From positions 8,246,001 through 8,310,000 of the forward strand of contig NZ_CP120983.1 of the NCBI RefSeq assembly GCF_030719215.1: DNA of 64,000 nt, written 5' to 3'. Shown here one piece after another: positions 9,967 to 18,142 of this stretch (its first letter is position 1; every line of letters begins with the position of its first letter). The translations under genes and the position numbers were made by a program. The DNA comes from Streptomyces sp. Alt3. Lineage in GTDB: Bacteria; Actinomycetota; Actinomycetes; Streptomycetales; Streptomycetaceae. The notes below the pieces were generated by a model. That model was not told the origin of the DNA and did not search any database. It saw nothing but the letters and a program-made list of their open reading frames with translations.

Positions 9967-10179
9967 TCAGCGAGGGGAGGTGCGTGAGCCGGGACGGACC
10001 AGGCCTACGACTGCGGTGATCACGAGCGCTACGGCGGCACAGCCGGAGAGCAGGGGAAGCACGGCCATTTCGTTCGTCAGCTGATTCGCGGCACTGATGG
10101 CGAGTATGACGCCGACCACCAGGTAGAGGGCACTCATGCCACGGCTCGACGGGATCATCTGCCATGTGCGATTACCCAT
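9967..10179 (-). CDS. Small two-helix membrane protein
   Basis: A 70-residue protein with two hydrophobic segments (MSALYLVVGVILAISAA and VLPLLSGCAAVALVITAVVGL). The frame extends to a TTG at 10191, but a GGAGGA ribosome site at 10183-10188 overlaps that codon and points to the ATG at 10179, so I chose the shorter form. No domain is recognised and no function is proposed. Confidence 0.6.
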   Translation of the reverse strand: MGNRTWQMIPSSRGMSALYLVVGVILAISAANQLTNEMAVLPLLSGCAAVALVITAVVGLVRPGSRTSPR

Positions 10180-10324
10180 GTCGTCCTCCAACTAGACCGT
10201 TCTGTAACGCGGTTCACATGCCCGAAGATCCAGAAGTCATTCCTGCCACACACCGCTCCTCGTGTACGCCTCACGCGGTGGTTCGTCGAGCCGGAGTTCC
10301 GCCGCGCAGGGAGCAGGCCCGCCC

Positions 10325-10549
10325 CGCGCCCCGCCGTGAGGCTGAACCCCTCCTCCCTCAGCAGGTCGGCGACGGTATCCGAGACACGGTGACCCTGCAT
10401 GTGAGCTCGTCGGCGAGTCTGCAGGTGGACTTCATCGTCCATCGCAGCGGTGACATCGGATCCCCGCGCATATCCGGCTCGACCAGGGCCAACAGTGCGG
10501 GCCGCAGTCCGGGATCCACCTCGTCCGCCCACTTGCGCCCGCCACCGAG
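10325..10549 (-). pseudogene. ISAzo13-family transposase fragment, frameshifted
   Basis: On the minus strand one frame reads KWADEVDPGLRPALLALVEP followed by MRGDPMSPLRWTMKST, then the homology continues in another frame as GHRVSDTVADLLREEGFSL. Both blocks match the N-terminal part of ISAzo13 (Rhodopirellula-type) transposases. The DDE core is absent. The fragment abuts the 3' end of the glycosyltransferase gene. Together with the 130-base region to 10192 it fills the gap between neighbouring genes. Confidence 0.65.
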
Positions 10550-10551
10550 CC

Positions 10552-12042
10552 CTAGGAGCGTCGCACCGGAGGACCGGCCTTCGCGGATGGGCCGTGGTCC
10601 CGGACGTAGACAGTGATGCGCGCCCCGTTGACCCGCGTTGTCGCGTACTCGCGAAAGTGACGCTCCAGGGTGTCTGTTTTCGCCTTCTCCTGTGGATCGG
10701 AGAGAGAGTCTTTACGCGCCACTCGGACCGTGATGATCCGGTGGAACCGCATCATGCGTGCCGCGATGTCACGGGCGGGAAGCTCGATACCGGCGAGCGT
10801 GTTCGACTCAACCGGGCCCTGTGCCAGGGCGAGGTCCGTCGGTCGACGGGAGTCCCCGGGGTAGGTCGCAGCCAGAATTCTGTGTCGGCCGGCGAGGTAG
10901 ACCAGCCCGTCACCAGGGCGGGCTGCTTCCCGCACAGCGGCGCCGATGGCGGTGACGTCATTGCTCCGGCTCTGTGGAGTTCTGAGCGAGAGACTCGGCG
11001 GTACGAGCGCCACCAGGGCCGCGGCCGCCGCGATGTGGGCGGTCCGGGAGTATCGCGGCAGCCGGTGGACGTACTCCAGCCAGGCACCAACCAGCAGGGC
11101 GACTCCGATGTTGCTGAAGAGGAGGTAGCGGTCGACGAACAGCGGTTTGACCAGGGAGGCGGTCAGCAGCAGAGCACCCGGGAGTACGAGAATCGGTACG
11201 GCCAGCGCGGCGAGCCGCACGGGCCCGTCACTCCGTAGCGGCGCCCGGGCGCACGCCACCCCGACGATCACCGCGACCAGCAAGTGGTAGGGGCGCACCG
11301 GTCCGTCGATCCAGGACACCTGCTCCGACTGTCCCGCGCTGACGACTGCGAGCGGCAACAGCCCGATCACCACGCCGGCAGCGGCGACACTCCACGCCCT
11401 CAGCACTCCTTTCGGCGTGCGGGAGACGATCAGTGTGACGCCGTGTGCGGCCAGCGCGAGGACCGCGAACTCGTGGAGCAGGCAGGCCAGGAGCATCGTG
11501 AGGCCGTACACCGTCCACCGCCACCGGTGGCGCCGTGGCACGTTGGCCACAAGTGCGTAGGTGGCCCAGGCGATCAGGGCGCAGACCATGGCGTAGGACC
11601 GGCCTTCCTGCGAGTATTTCTGCACCTGGGGAAGGAGCGCGAACACCAGCCCGGCCAGCACTCCGGCGCGGGGTCCCGCCAGACGCAGTCCTAGAAGTCC
11701 GACTCCGCCGGCTGCGGCGGACATGGCCAGTACGGACGGCAGCCGCAAGGACAACAGCCCGGGGCCGAAGAGATCGAAGATCACGTGCATCACGGCGTAG
11801 TAGAGGGCGTGGACCAGGTCGACCTGCTGGATCGTGTCCCATATCTGGGACGGCTCGCGCTGCGCGAGTTGGTAGGTGACGGCTTCGTCGCCCCACATCG
11901 TGTTCCGCCTGCGGATGCCCCAGAGTCCCAGAGCTGCGGTCAGTGACGCGGGTGCGATGATGACCAGGGCTCTGACCGGGTCGGAGGGTAGCCGGGCCGG
12001 AGGGCAGCCGGTGGCGGCGGGAGCGCGTACGTCGATGGACAT
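10552..12042 (-). CDS. GT39-like polytopic membrane glycosyltransferase
   Basis: The 496-residue protein has about ten hydrophobic helices and an early luminal-type acidic motif, WGDEAVTY (D52, E53), typical of PMT/ArnT-like (GT-C) glycosyltransferases that use polyprenyl-phosphate sugars. The C-terminal third is an extracytoplasmic soluble domain. I chose the ATG at 12042 because the longer frame would run into the divergent response regulator gene. It is transcribed divergently from the two-component system 124 bases away, which may regulate it. The acceptor cannot be predicted. Confidence 0.85.
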   Translation of the reverse strand: MSIDVRAPAATGCPPARLPSDPVRALVIIAPASLTAALGLWGIRRRNTMWGDEAVTYQLAQREPSQIWDTIQQVDLVHALYYAVMHVIFDLFGPGLLSLRLPSVLAMSAAAGGVGLLGLRLAGPRAGVLAGLVFALLPQVQKYSQEGRSYAMVCALIAWATYALVANVPRRHRWRWTVYGLTMLLACLLHEFAVLALAAHGVTLIVSRTPKGVLRAWSVAAAGVVIGLLPLAVVSAGQSEQVSWIDGPVRPYHLLVAVIVGVACARAPLRSDGPVRLAALAVPILVLPGALLLTASLVKPLFVDRYLLFSNIGVALLVGAWLEYVHRLPRYSRTAHIAAAAALVALVPPSLSLRTPQSRSNDVTAIGAAVREAARPGDGLVYLAGRHRILAATYPGDSRRPTDLALAQGPVESNTLAGIELPARDIAARMMRFHRIITVRVARKDSLSDPQEKAKTDTLERHFREYATTRVNGARITVYVRDHGPSAKAGPPVRRS

Positions 12043-12165
12043 CGGCGGCGGGACCTTTCGGCGGCGGGAGAAGCCGCCACTTTGCCCGGCCCCAGGTGAC
12101 CGGTTGCTGACCCAACCTGACCGGCCGATCAGGAACTTTGCGGATGCTGTGCGAGGCTGCACGGC

Positions 12166-12846
12166 ATGCGCATCCTGGTGGTCGAAGACGAGGTGGACCT
12201 CGCCCGGACCCTGCACACCGGTCTGACCGCCGAGGGCTACAGCGTCGACCTGGCCCATGACGGCCGGCAGGGGCTGTGGATGGCCAGGACCGGTGAGTAC
12301 GCCGTGGTCGTCCTGGACTTGATGTTGCCCGGCCTCAACGGCTACAAGGTCTGTGCCCAGTTGCGCCGGGAGGGCAACGCGACCCCGATCCTGGTGCTCA
12401 CCGCGAAGGACGGGGAGTGGGACCAGGCGGAGGCTCTGGACACGGGTGCCGATGACTACCTGGCCAAGCCCTTCTCGTACCTCGTGCTGGTCGCACGGCT
12501 GCGGGCCCTGGTCCGACGTGCCGCAGCCGTCGCCCCGCCCGTCCTCGCCGTCGGTGACCTCTCGCTGGACGTCGCCGCCCGCATCTGCCGCCGGGCCGGA
12601 GCGCGGGTGGACCTCACTCCTAGGGAGTTCTCGGTGCTGGAACTGCTGGCCCGCCGGGCGGGCCAGGCCGTTTCCAAGGCGGATCTGCTGTACCACGCAT
12701 GGCCCGATGACGCTCTGGACCCGAATCTGGTGGAGGCGCGCGTCAGCGTGCTGCGCAAGAAGGTGGACGCGGCGTTCAGCCGGCAGTCCCTACAGACCGT
12801 GCGAGGTATCGGCTACCGCTTGGTGGACGACCGTGAACACGGCTGA
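12166..12846 (+). CDS. OmpR/PhoB-family response regulator
   Basis: The 226-residue protein has a receiver domain with the acidic pocket EDE at 8-10, phospho-acceptor D51 in VLDLMLPG and K101 in LAKPF, then a winged-helix DNA-binding domain (LTPREFSVLELLARR, RGIGYRL). Its end overlaps the histidine kinase start by 14 bases, so translation is coupled. It is divergent from the glycosyltransferase gene, and the 124-base gap between them should hold both promoters. Confidence 0.95.
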   Translation: MRILVVEDEVDLARTLHTGLTAEGYSVDLAHDGRQGLWMARTGEYAVVVLDLMLPGLNGYKVCAQLRREGNATPILVLTAKDGEWDQAEALDTGADDYLAKPFSYLVLVARLRALVRRAAAVAPPVLAVGDLSLDVAARICRRAGARVDLTPREFSVLELLARRAGQAVSKADLLYHAWPDDALDPNLVEARVSVLRKKVDAAFSRQSLQTVRGIGYRLVDDREHG

Positions 12847-14323
12847 GCCACGGCGCCGCTGGTGGCCACGGTCCGTGCGGGCCCGAACCGCCCTGGCCGT
12901 CGCCTCGACCGCCGCCGTCATCCTGGTCGCCATCGGCTGGTGGCTGCACCGCGACGTCTACCGCCAGAGCACCCAGATCGCCCTTGGCCAGGCTCAGGCA
13001 CCTCTCCTCGCGCTGGCCGACCAGCTGCGTGAGGGCAAGATTCCCAGCCGCAGAAGCGCCGTGCCGTTCGAGGTCGTCGCGACCGGTCGCAGCACGGCCG
13101 TCGCCTCCGGCGGAGGAATGGACGTCTTCGCCCCGGGCTCCCCTCATGTTCTGCCCGCTCCGCCCCGGCTCTCCGAGCCACTGGTCACCGATTCGGGCTG
13201 GTACTACGAGCAGCGCACCATCCGCATTCCGGAGCGCCGCGACGAGCCCGCGGGCAGGTTCGACTTGGGCGGTGGTACCTACGCAGTCCTGTCCACCGAC
13301 ATCTGGGCCGGTGAACTCAGCAGTACCGGGGCCGCGAACCTGGGCGTCTCCCCGGACGCCACACTGCGGGTCCATGTGGTGGTGCTCCCGCACACGACCA
13401 ATGCGATCACCGACAGCGTGAATTCCCTGCTGGTGCGGGCCGGACTCGTGAGCCTCGTGCTGATCTCCGCCATCACCTATTTCACCGTACGCATCGCTCT
13501 GCGGCCGGTCGAAGCGATTCGCGTCGCCACCGCCTCCGTCACCGCGAGCGACCCCCGCGAGCGTGTCTCCGTTCCCGCTACGGGACACGAGATCACCGCC
13601 CTGGCCACCACCATCAACACCACCCTGCAACGCCTCGACGACGCCGCAGCCCAGCAACGACGCTTCATCGCGGACGCGGCACACGAACTGCGCAGCCCGC
13701 TCACCACCCTGCTGGCCAGCCTTGAAGTGGCCCTCGCCTACCCGGACCGCACCGACTGGCCCACTGCGGTCACCACCGCCGCACGGCAGACCAGACGGCT
13801 GCAGGCCCTCGCCGAGGACCTGCTGCTCCTCGCCCGCCTCGACGCCCACGCACCGACGACCGGCAGCGGCACCGTGGACCTGGCCGCCCTCGTCTCCCTG
13901 CTCGTAGAGCAGTACGGCCTGCCGGACCGACCGGTGGCACTCACCGCGGACACGGCCGCGCCCGCGTATGTGCGCGGCAGCAAGGGCGACTACGAGCGAC
14001 TGCTGCGCAACCTCGTCGACAACGCCGCTCGCCACGCCACGAGCCGTGTCCAGGTCAACGTCCGTAACCAGGACGAGCAGGTCGTCCTGTCCGTGCACGA
14101 CGACGGGCCGGGCGTACCCGGCGAGGACGCCGAGCGCGTCTTCGAACGCTTCGTCCGGCTCGACGACGCCCGCTCCCGCGACCGCGGGGGCACCGGCCTC
14201 GGCCTCCCCATCGCCCGCGAACTCGCCCACCGCCACCGAGGAACGCTGGCTCTCGTCCCCTCCGACCTCGGGGCGTGCTTCCGGCTGCGCCTTCCCCGAG
14301 CGCCTGCTCCGCCCGAACCGTGA
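12833..14323 (+). CDS. Sensor histidine kinase
   Basis: A 496-residue kinase, starting at a GTG inside the end of the response regulator gene. It has an N-terminal helix (TALAVASTAAVILVAIGWWL), an extracytoplasmic sensor of roughly 170 residues, a second helix (LVSLVLISAITYF), a HAMP region, the phospho-acceptor His 284 in DAAHELRSPLT, an N box (NLVDNAARHA, near 395) and glycine boxes (DDGPGVPG, GTGLGLPIA). It is the cognate partner of the upstream regulator. The sensor domain resembles nothing I can name. Confidence 0.95.
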   Translation: MNTAEPRRRWWPRSVRARTALAVASTAAVILVAIGWWLHRDVYRQSTQIALGQAQAPLLALADQLREGKIPSRRSAVPFEVVATGRSTAVASGGGMDVFAPGSPHVLPAPPRLSEPLVTDSGWYYEQRTIRIPERRDEPAGRFDLGGGTYAVLSTDIWAGELSSTGAANLGVSPDATLRVHVVVLPHTTNAITDSVNSLLVRAGLVSLVLISAITYFTVRIALRPVEAIRVATASVTASDPRERVSVPATGHEITALATTINTTLQRLDDAAAQQRRFIADAAHELRSPLTTLLASLEVALAYPDRTDWPTAVTTAARQTRRLQALAEDLLLLARLDAHAPTTGSGTVDLAALVSLLVEQYGLPDRPVALTADTAAPAYVRGSKGDYERLLRNLVDNAARHATSRVQVNVRNQDEQVVLSVHDDGPGVPGEDAERVFERFVRLDDARSRDRGGTGLGLPIARELAHRHRGTLALVPSDLGACFRLRLPRAPAPPEP

Positions 14324-14365
14324 CCCGCTCCTTGGGAATGGGCAGGGCTGCTGTCGGCCTGCCGC

Positions 14366-14812
14366 TCACCCGCCTGCTCTGCCCGCGCCGGTTGCCCTGC
14401 TCAACTGGGCGGCGAGGCGGACGGCGGTCTTCTCCCCGGCTCGTTGTCTGATCAGACCCTCTTTGGCTGCTGCACGAAGCCAGACCTCCGAGCTGTTCTC
14501 ATCGGTCTTCAGTACTCGCGCGGTCACCACCACGGGATTCAGACCGTCGGCACCGCCGCCGGCGACGACGCGGACAGTCTCGTCCTCACCAGGGCGTACC
14601 GGCACGGTCTCAATAGCGTGGCCGGCCCTCGCGAGTACACCGGAGACGCGCTTCACCGCATCGTCGAAAGGAAGGGGAACAAGCAGATCGATCTCATGGA
14701 CGTTCTTCCTCATCAGCTTGGCCACCACCCGGACCAGGCGACCACTACCCCCACCCATTGCGCCGAGCGCAGCGAGCTCCTCAGCCAAGATCTGGTCTTC
14801 GCTCTGATCCAC
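14366..14812 (-). CDS. Conserved hypothetical cytoplasmic protein
   Basis: The 148-residue protein starts at a GTG with a GAGGGGGG stretch about ten bases upstream. It is soluble, with a strand-rich middle (VVVTARVLKTDENSSEVWLRAAAKEGLI) and an acidic N-terminus. It is convergent with the histidine kinase 42 bases away. I do not recognise the family. Base composition and codon use match its neighbours, so it is probably a real gene. Confidence 0.6.
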   Translation of the reverse strand: MDQSEDQILAEELAALGAMGGGSGRLVRVVAKLMRKNVHEIDLLVPLPFDDAVKRVSGVLARAGHAIETVPVRPGEDETVRVVAGGGADGLNPVVVTARVLKTDENSSEVWLRAAAKEGLIRQRAGEKTAVRLAAQLSRATGAGRAGG

Positions 14813-15179
14813 GGACCCCCCTCACAGACAGACCGCTCCTACCTGGCGACTACATGCTGTTCTGCCCGGCAGACCGTGGTGACGTATGCCGATCGTTGAA
14901 GCACACCTCGGCCCTGCCCACCAGCCTTTTCCGGCCGTCGACCTTGCCGACGATTCGCCGGAGCATCATCTCCTGAAGCCGGAACCGGCCGTGGTGGCCC
15001 GGGCAGCGGGATGGTGGGCGGAGCTGGAGGTGAGCAGCGAGACGCTAGCAGGCTGTCCTCGCTCCACCACTGGTCAGGCCGAGGACGCAGGCCGACAGTG
15101 ACTCGACGGCGGTGAGATGCAGCACCATCCGAACCGCCATCCGGTCGGCAAATCGCGCTGTACCCGTCCCCTGGTCGTG
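14813..15179. other. Gap with one possible very short ORF
   Basis: The only signal is a 39-codon minus-strand frame (14850-14969) that starts with ATG ATG directly after AGGAG and reads MMLRRIVGKVDGRKRLVG before ending. It could be a small peptide gene or the 5' end of a lost gene. Nothing else recognisable was seen. Confidence 0.25.
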
Positions 15180-16292
15180 TCAGCGGACGATGCCGTGGGT
15201 CTGTGGGCCCGAGGAGGGGCGGGCGCGGGAGAGCCTTGCGGCGGTTCCGCGGGCGTTCTCGAAGGCCGCCACCGCGTCGCCTTCCTTCCGCCAGGGCGGG
15301 GCGCCGCACCACGGTCCGATCTGACGGAACTGCTCCAGGGCGCCCGCGTACAGCATCGACCTCAGCATGTGGTGGGCCAGCAGGTGCCGCAGGACCGGCA
15401 GACGCTCGTCGTCCGGCGGGACTTGCTCGAACGAAGCGGCGACCAGCTTGAGCGTGCTCCTGGACAGCGGGGTCACGGCAGCGGTACCGAAGGAGGACCC
15501 CTCGGTGAGTTCGTCGAGCGCGTGCAGGTAGATCCCGGCGAGCGGGCTGCCGGACGGAGAGTTGCGCACCGCCTTGCGCGCGAAGTGCAGCATGCGCCGG
15601 TCGCTGCCGAACCACTTGGCGCACCAGTACTGGAGCGCCTGCCAGTGACCCTCGTAGTGGTGCGGCGCGCGGGCGACGAGCCCGTCCCAGAGTGGCCTGA
15701 ACGCCGCGCGAGAGTACTGCGCACCTCGAGACGCAGTGATCATGACGACCCACGGGCCCGGGTTCGCGGGGTCGAGCAGCGCTGCCTTGCGAGCTTCCTC
15801 GATGGCGGCCGGGAGCAGTGCCTTGAAACGCTCCATGTCCGAGGTCATGACCTCGTGTGCGTATCCGCTGCCTCGGATCGCCCACGCGCGGTGGACCATC
15901 AGGCTCGCGGTGAGGGTCGCGGCGTCGCAGTCGTCCGGCTCGGCGGTGCGCCAGGCATTGAGCCAGGCGTCGTCCTTCTCGGCTACGTGCTGGAGGAGCG
16001 CGAGCCTGGTCCAGCGCTCGTCCCAGTCCTCGCCTGCTTCGCCGACGTAGCGCGCTGCGGTCTTCCAGCTCCCCTGCCGGGCGGCGTCGACGACGGCTTG
16101 CCGCTCTTCCTGACGGTGCGTCGCCGGGGGAGGGCCGGGGCGTCGGGAGTCGAGTGCCTCGCGCGGAGGAAGGCCGTGATCGGTGGCGACGAAGTGATCC
16201 GCGACCCAGGTGGAGGCGCGTCGGGGGCTGATCAGGATGCGGTGGAGCCCTACGAGTAGCACTGCGAGCAAGGCTCCGAGGAAAAGTGTCAC
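15180..16292 (-). CDS. Membrane-anchored helical-repeat protein, paralogue of the divergent gene
   Basis: A 370-residue protein beginning at GTG, with one N-terminal helix (LFLGALLAVLLVGLHRILI) and a long alpha-helical region resembling degenerate TPRs. The block from about residue 185 (DPANPGPWVVM, HYEGHWQALQYWCAKWFGS, MLHFARKA) aligns with the same region of the divergent gene at 16715 (SPWYALQ, HLGAHQQQLQQVCEKWGGS, MHAFARSS), so the two are paralogues. No enzymatic motif is visible. No clear Shine-Dalgarno sequence precedes the start. Confidence 0.75.
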   Translation of the reverse strand: MTLFLGALLAVLLVGLHRILISPRRASTWVADHFVATDHGLPPREALDSRRPGPPPATHRQEERQAVVDAARQGSWKTAARYVGEAGEDWDERWTRLALLQHVAEKDDAWLNAWRTAEPDDCDAATLTASLMVHRAWAIRGSGYAHEVMTSDMERFKALLPAAIEEARKAALLDPANPGPWVVMITASRGAQYSRAAFRPLWDGLVARAPHHYEGHWQALQYWCAKWFGSDRRMLHFARKAVRNSPSGSPLAGIYLHALDELTEGSSFGTAAVTPLSRSTLKLVAASFEQVPPDDERLPVLRHLLAHHMLRSMLYAGALEQFRQIGPWCGAPPWRKEGDAVAAFENARGTAARLSRARPSSGPQTHGIVR

Positions 16293-16714
16293 GGCGGGAG
16301 ATCATTCCCGAACCGGCCACTCTCCGCAATACTTCAGGCCAACGGAATGGTGGGGTCAGTGGTGGATCGGTTGACCGCCCTCCCCGGCGGCCGAGCGCAC
16401 CGTGACCGTTTGCGAGCGCGTCACGCGGCATCCACCCCCTCTCACGTCAGAGCGTGGACGTGGCCCGAGTCCACCTGTTCGAGCGCGATCCGCGCCCACC
16501 GTCCACGCGGTCTCCGGCCGCGCTCCAGCGGTCTGCCACCAGGGCAGCACCCCCGAGCCCGAGCGCACCTCGGGCTTCCGGATCATGACGGCATCAGCAC
16601 ATCCCTCGGTGCATCAATACAGGTGTGCGATTGTCGGTCGCGCGTGATAGTTACTACACCCACGGGTGGGGGGAGATCATCAACTACCCGTGCGATACAG
16701 CAAGGGGTGGGGAT
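16293..16714. promoter_or_regulatory. Divergent intergenic region between two paralogues
   Basis: This 422-base region should hold the promoters for both flanking paralogues. I see no convincing sigma-70 hexamers or strong inverted repeat, and no coding sequence beyond shadows. Confidence 0.4.
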
Positions 16715-17692
16715 ATGGCGTTGATCCGGGACTTGGGGAACACGCTGGGACGATGGACGGGCAGGCCCGTCGCGCGCGTCGACAAGGACTCCGGCGATCC
16801 GGACGCTCGGCGAGTCCGTGAGGCAGCCGAGGCCGGGGACTGGGCGACCGTACGGGACGTGCTCGACGCGCGGCCCGAGAGCGAGGACCGTACGGGCCTC
16901 CTGTGGGCCGTCGGTGACGTGTCCGGCACGGAACGGTGGATCACCGATGTCGTGGCGGCCGAGCCCCAGGCCCCGTTGCCGCGACTCGTGGCGGCCGTCC
17001 GCCACATCAGCTGGGCGTGGGAGGCCAGGACCGGCGCCCGTGCCTCGCACGTGTCCCGCGAGCAGTTCCAGCTCTTCCACGACCGGCTGGCCACGGCCGA
17101 GACCTGGCTCTACGAGGTTGCCGAGTGTGAACCCAGCTGGACCTCGCCCTGGTATGCCCTCCAGGTCACGGGCCGGGGACTCCAGGTCGAGGGGGACGTG
17201 GCACGGCGTCGCTTCGAGGCGGCCGTGCGCCGTGACCCCCGCCACCTGGGCGCGCACCAGCAGCAGTTGCAGCAAGTCTGCGAGAAGTGGGGCGGCTCCC
17301 ACGAGGAGATGCACGCGTTCGCCCGTTCGTCGGCGTTCGCTGCGCCCGGGGGAGCGCTCCTCGGTCAGTTGGTCGCGGTCGCGCACCTGGAACACTGGCT
17401 CGCCCTCGACTCCGGCCCTGACTCCCGCTATATCGGGCGCCCCGAGGTGGTCGCCTCGCTCGGCGAGGCCGCAGACCACTCGATCCGCCACCCGGAGTTC
17501 GTACAGGGACGCGGCTGGCTTCAGGTCTACAACACCTTTGCCATGGCGTTCTCGCTGGCAGGCGACGTCACCTCCGCGCGGGAGTGCTTCCGAGCCACGG
17601 AGGGGCGGGTCACCGAGTTCCCCTGGAACTACCTCAACGGCTCCGACCCGGCGAAGGCGTACAAGGAGTACCGCGCCTACGCCGGAGGCTGA
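16715..17692 (+). CDS. Soluble helical-repeat protein, paralogue of the divergent gene
   Basis: A 325-residue protein; the ATG at 16715 follows AAGGGGTGGGGAT, a good ribosome site, and the longer frame upstream lacks one. It lacks the membrane helix of its divergent paralogue but shares the central block (SPWYALQVTGRGLQ, HQQQLQQVCEKWGGSHEEMH). The helices look like degenerate tetratricopeptides. Function unknown. The closeness of the two genes suggests an old duplication with inversion. Confidence 0.8.
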   Translation: MALIRDLGNTLGRWTGRPVARVDKDSGDPDARRVREAAEAGDWATVRDVLDARPESEDRTGLLWAVGDVSGTERWITDVVAAEPQAPLPRLVAAVRHISWAWEARTGARASHVSREQFQLFHDRLATAETWLYEVAECEPSWTSPWYALQVTGRGLQVEGDVARRRFEAAVRRDPRHLGAHQQQLQQVCEKWGGSHEEMHAFARSSAFAAPGGALLGQLVAVAHLEHWLALDSGPDSRYIGRPEVVASLGEAADHSIRHPEFVQGRGWLQVYNTFAMAFSLAGDVTSARECFRATEGRVTEFPWNYLNGSDPAKAYKEYRAYAGG

Positions 17693-18142
17693 CCGGAGCG
17701 GGACGGGAACGGGCCCGGGACGGGCACGGATCCGTCGGGACCGGGACAGAGGCCGCGTGCGGCGGATCCCAGCCCGTCCACGGCCCGTTGTCCGGAAGCC
17801 CGGGGCCCGTGCACGGACCTTCGCCATGCACGCCGTTCGGGTACGACGCACCGCGCGGCGAACCGGTCGCGTCCGGCCACACCCACGGGCCGAGTCCGGA
17901 CCCACGCATGGGGTCCGGACCCGCCCTCGGGTCGATTCCAGGAACTACCCGGGCACGGTCCAAGTCCGGCCCGCCCGGAACAACCGTCACGTCCCCAGCC
18001 GTGTGCCGGACGAGGTCCGCACCATCCACGGCCCGAACTCCGAGCCCCGCCCACCCCGCCCCTGAAGCCGCCCTCCGACACACCCGATCACGACCCACCC
18101 ACTCCCAGGAGCGGGCGGGCACACACCGAAGGACCGCCCCAG
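17693..18142 (+). other. 450-base gap before the HSP90-TPR operon
   Basis: The first 60 bases are G-rich with repeated CGGGACGGG-type blocks. The rest is C-rich with no stop-free frame that looks like protein. It should contain the promoter of the HSP90-TPR pair, but I cannot point to hexamers. Confidence 0.3.

Noticed and set aside
10552..12696. A longer version of the glycosyltransferase gene starting near 12696
   Set aside because: It would overlap the response regulator by more than 500 bases; the extra N-terminus has no membrane or protein pattern, and ATG 12042 gives the normal family start.
12353..14323. A 656-codon reading for the histidine kinase
   Set aside because: The first 160 codons are a shadow of the response regulator; the GTG at 12833 gives a proper N-terminal membrane helix and coupling.
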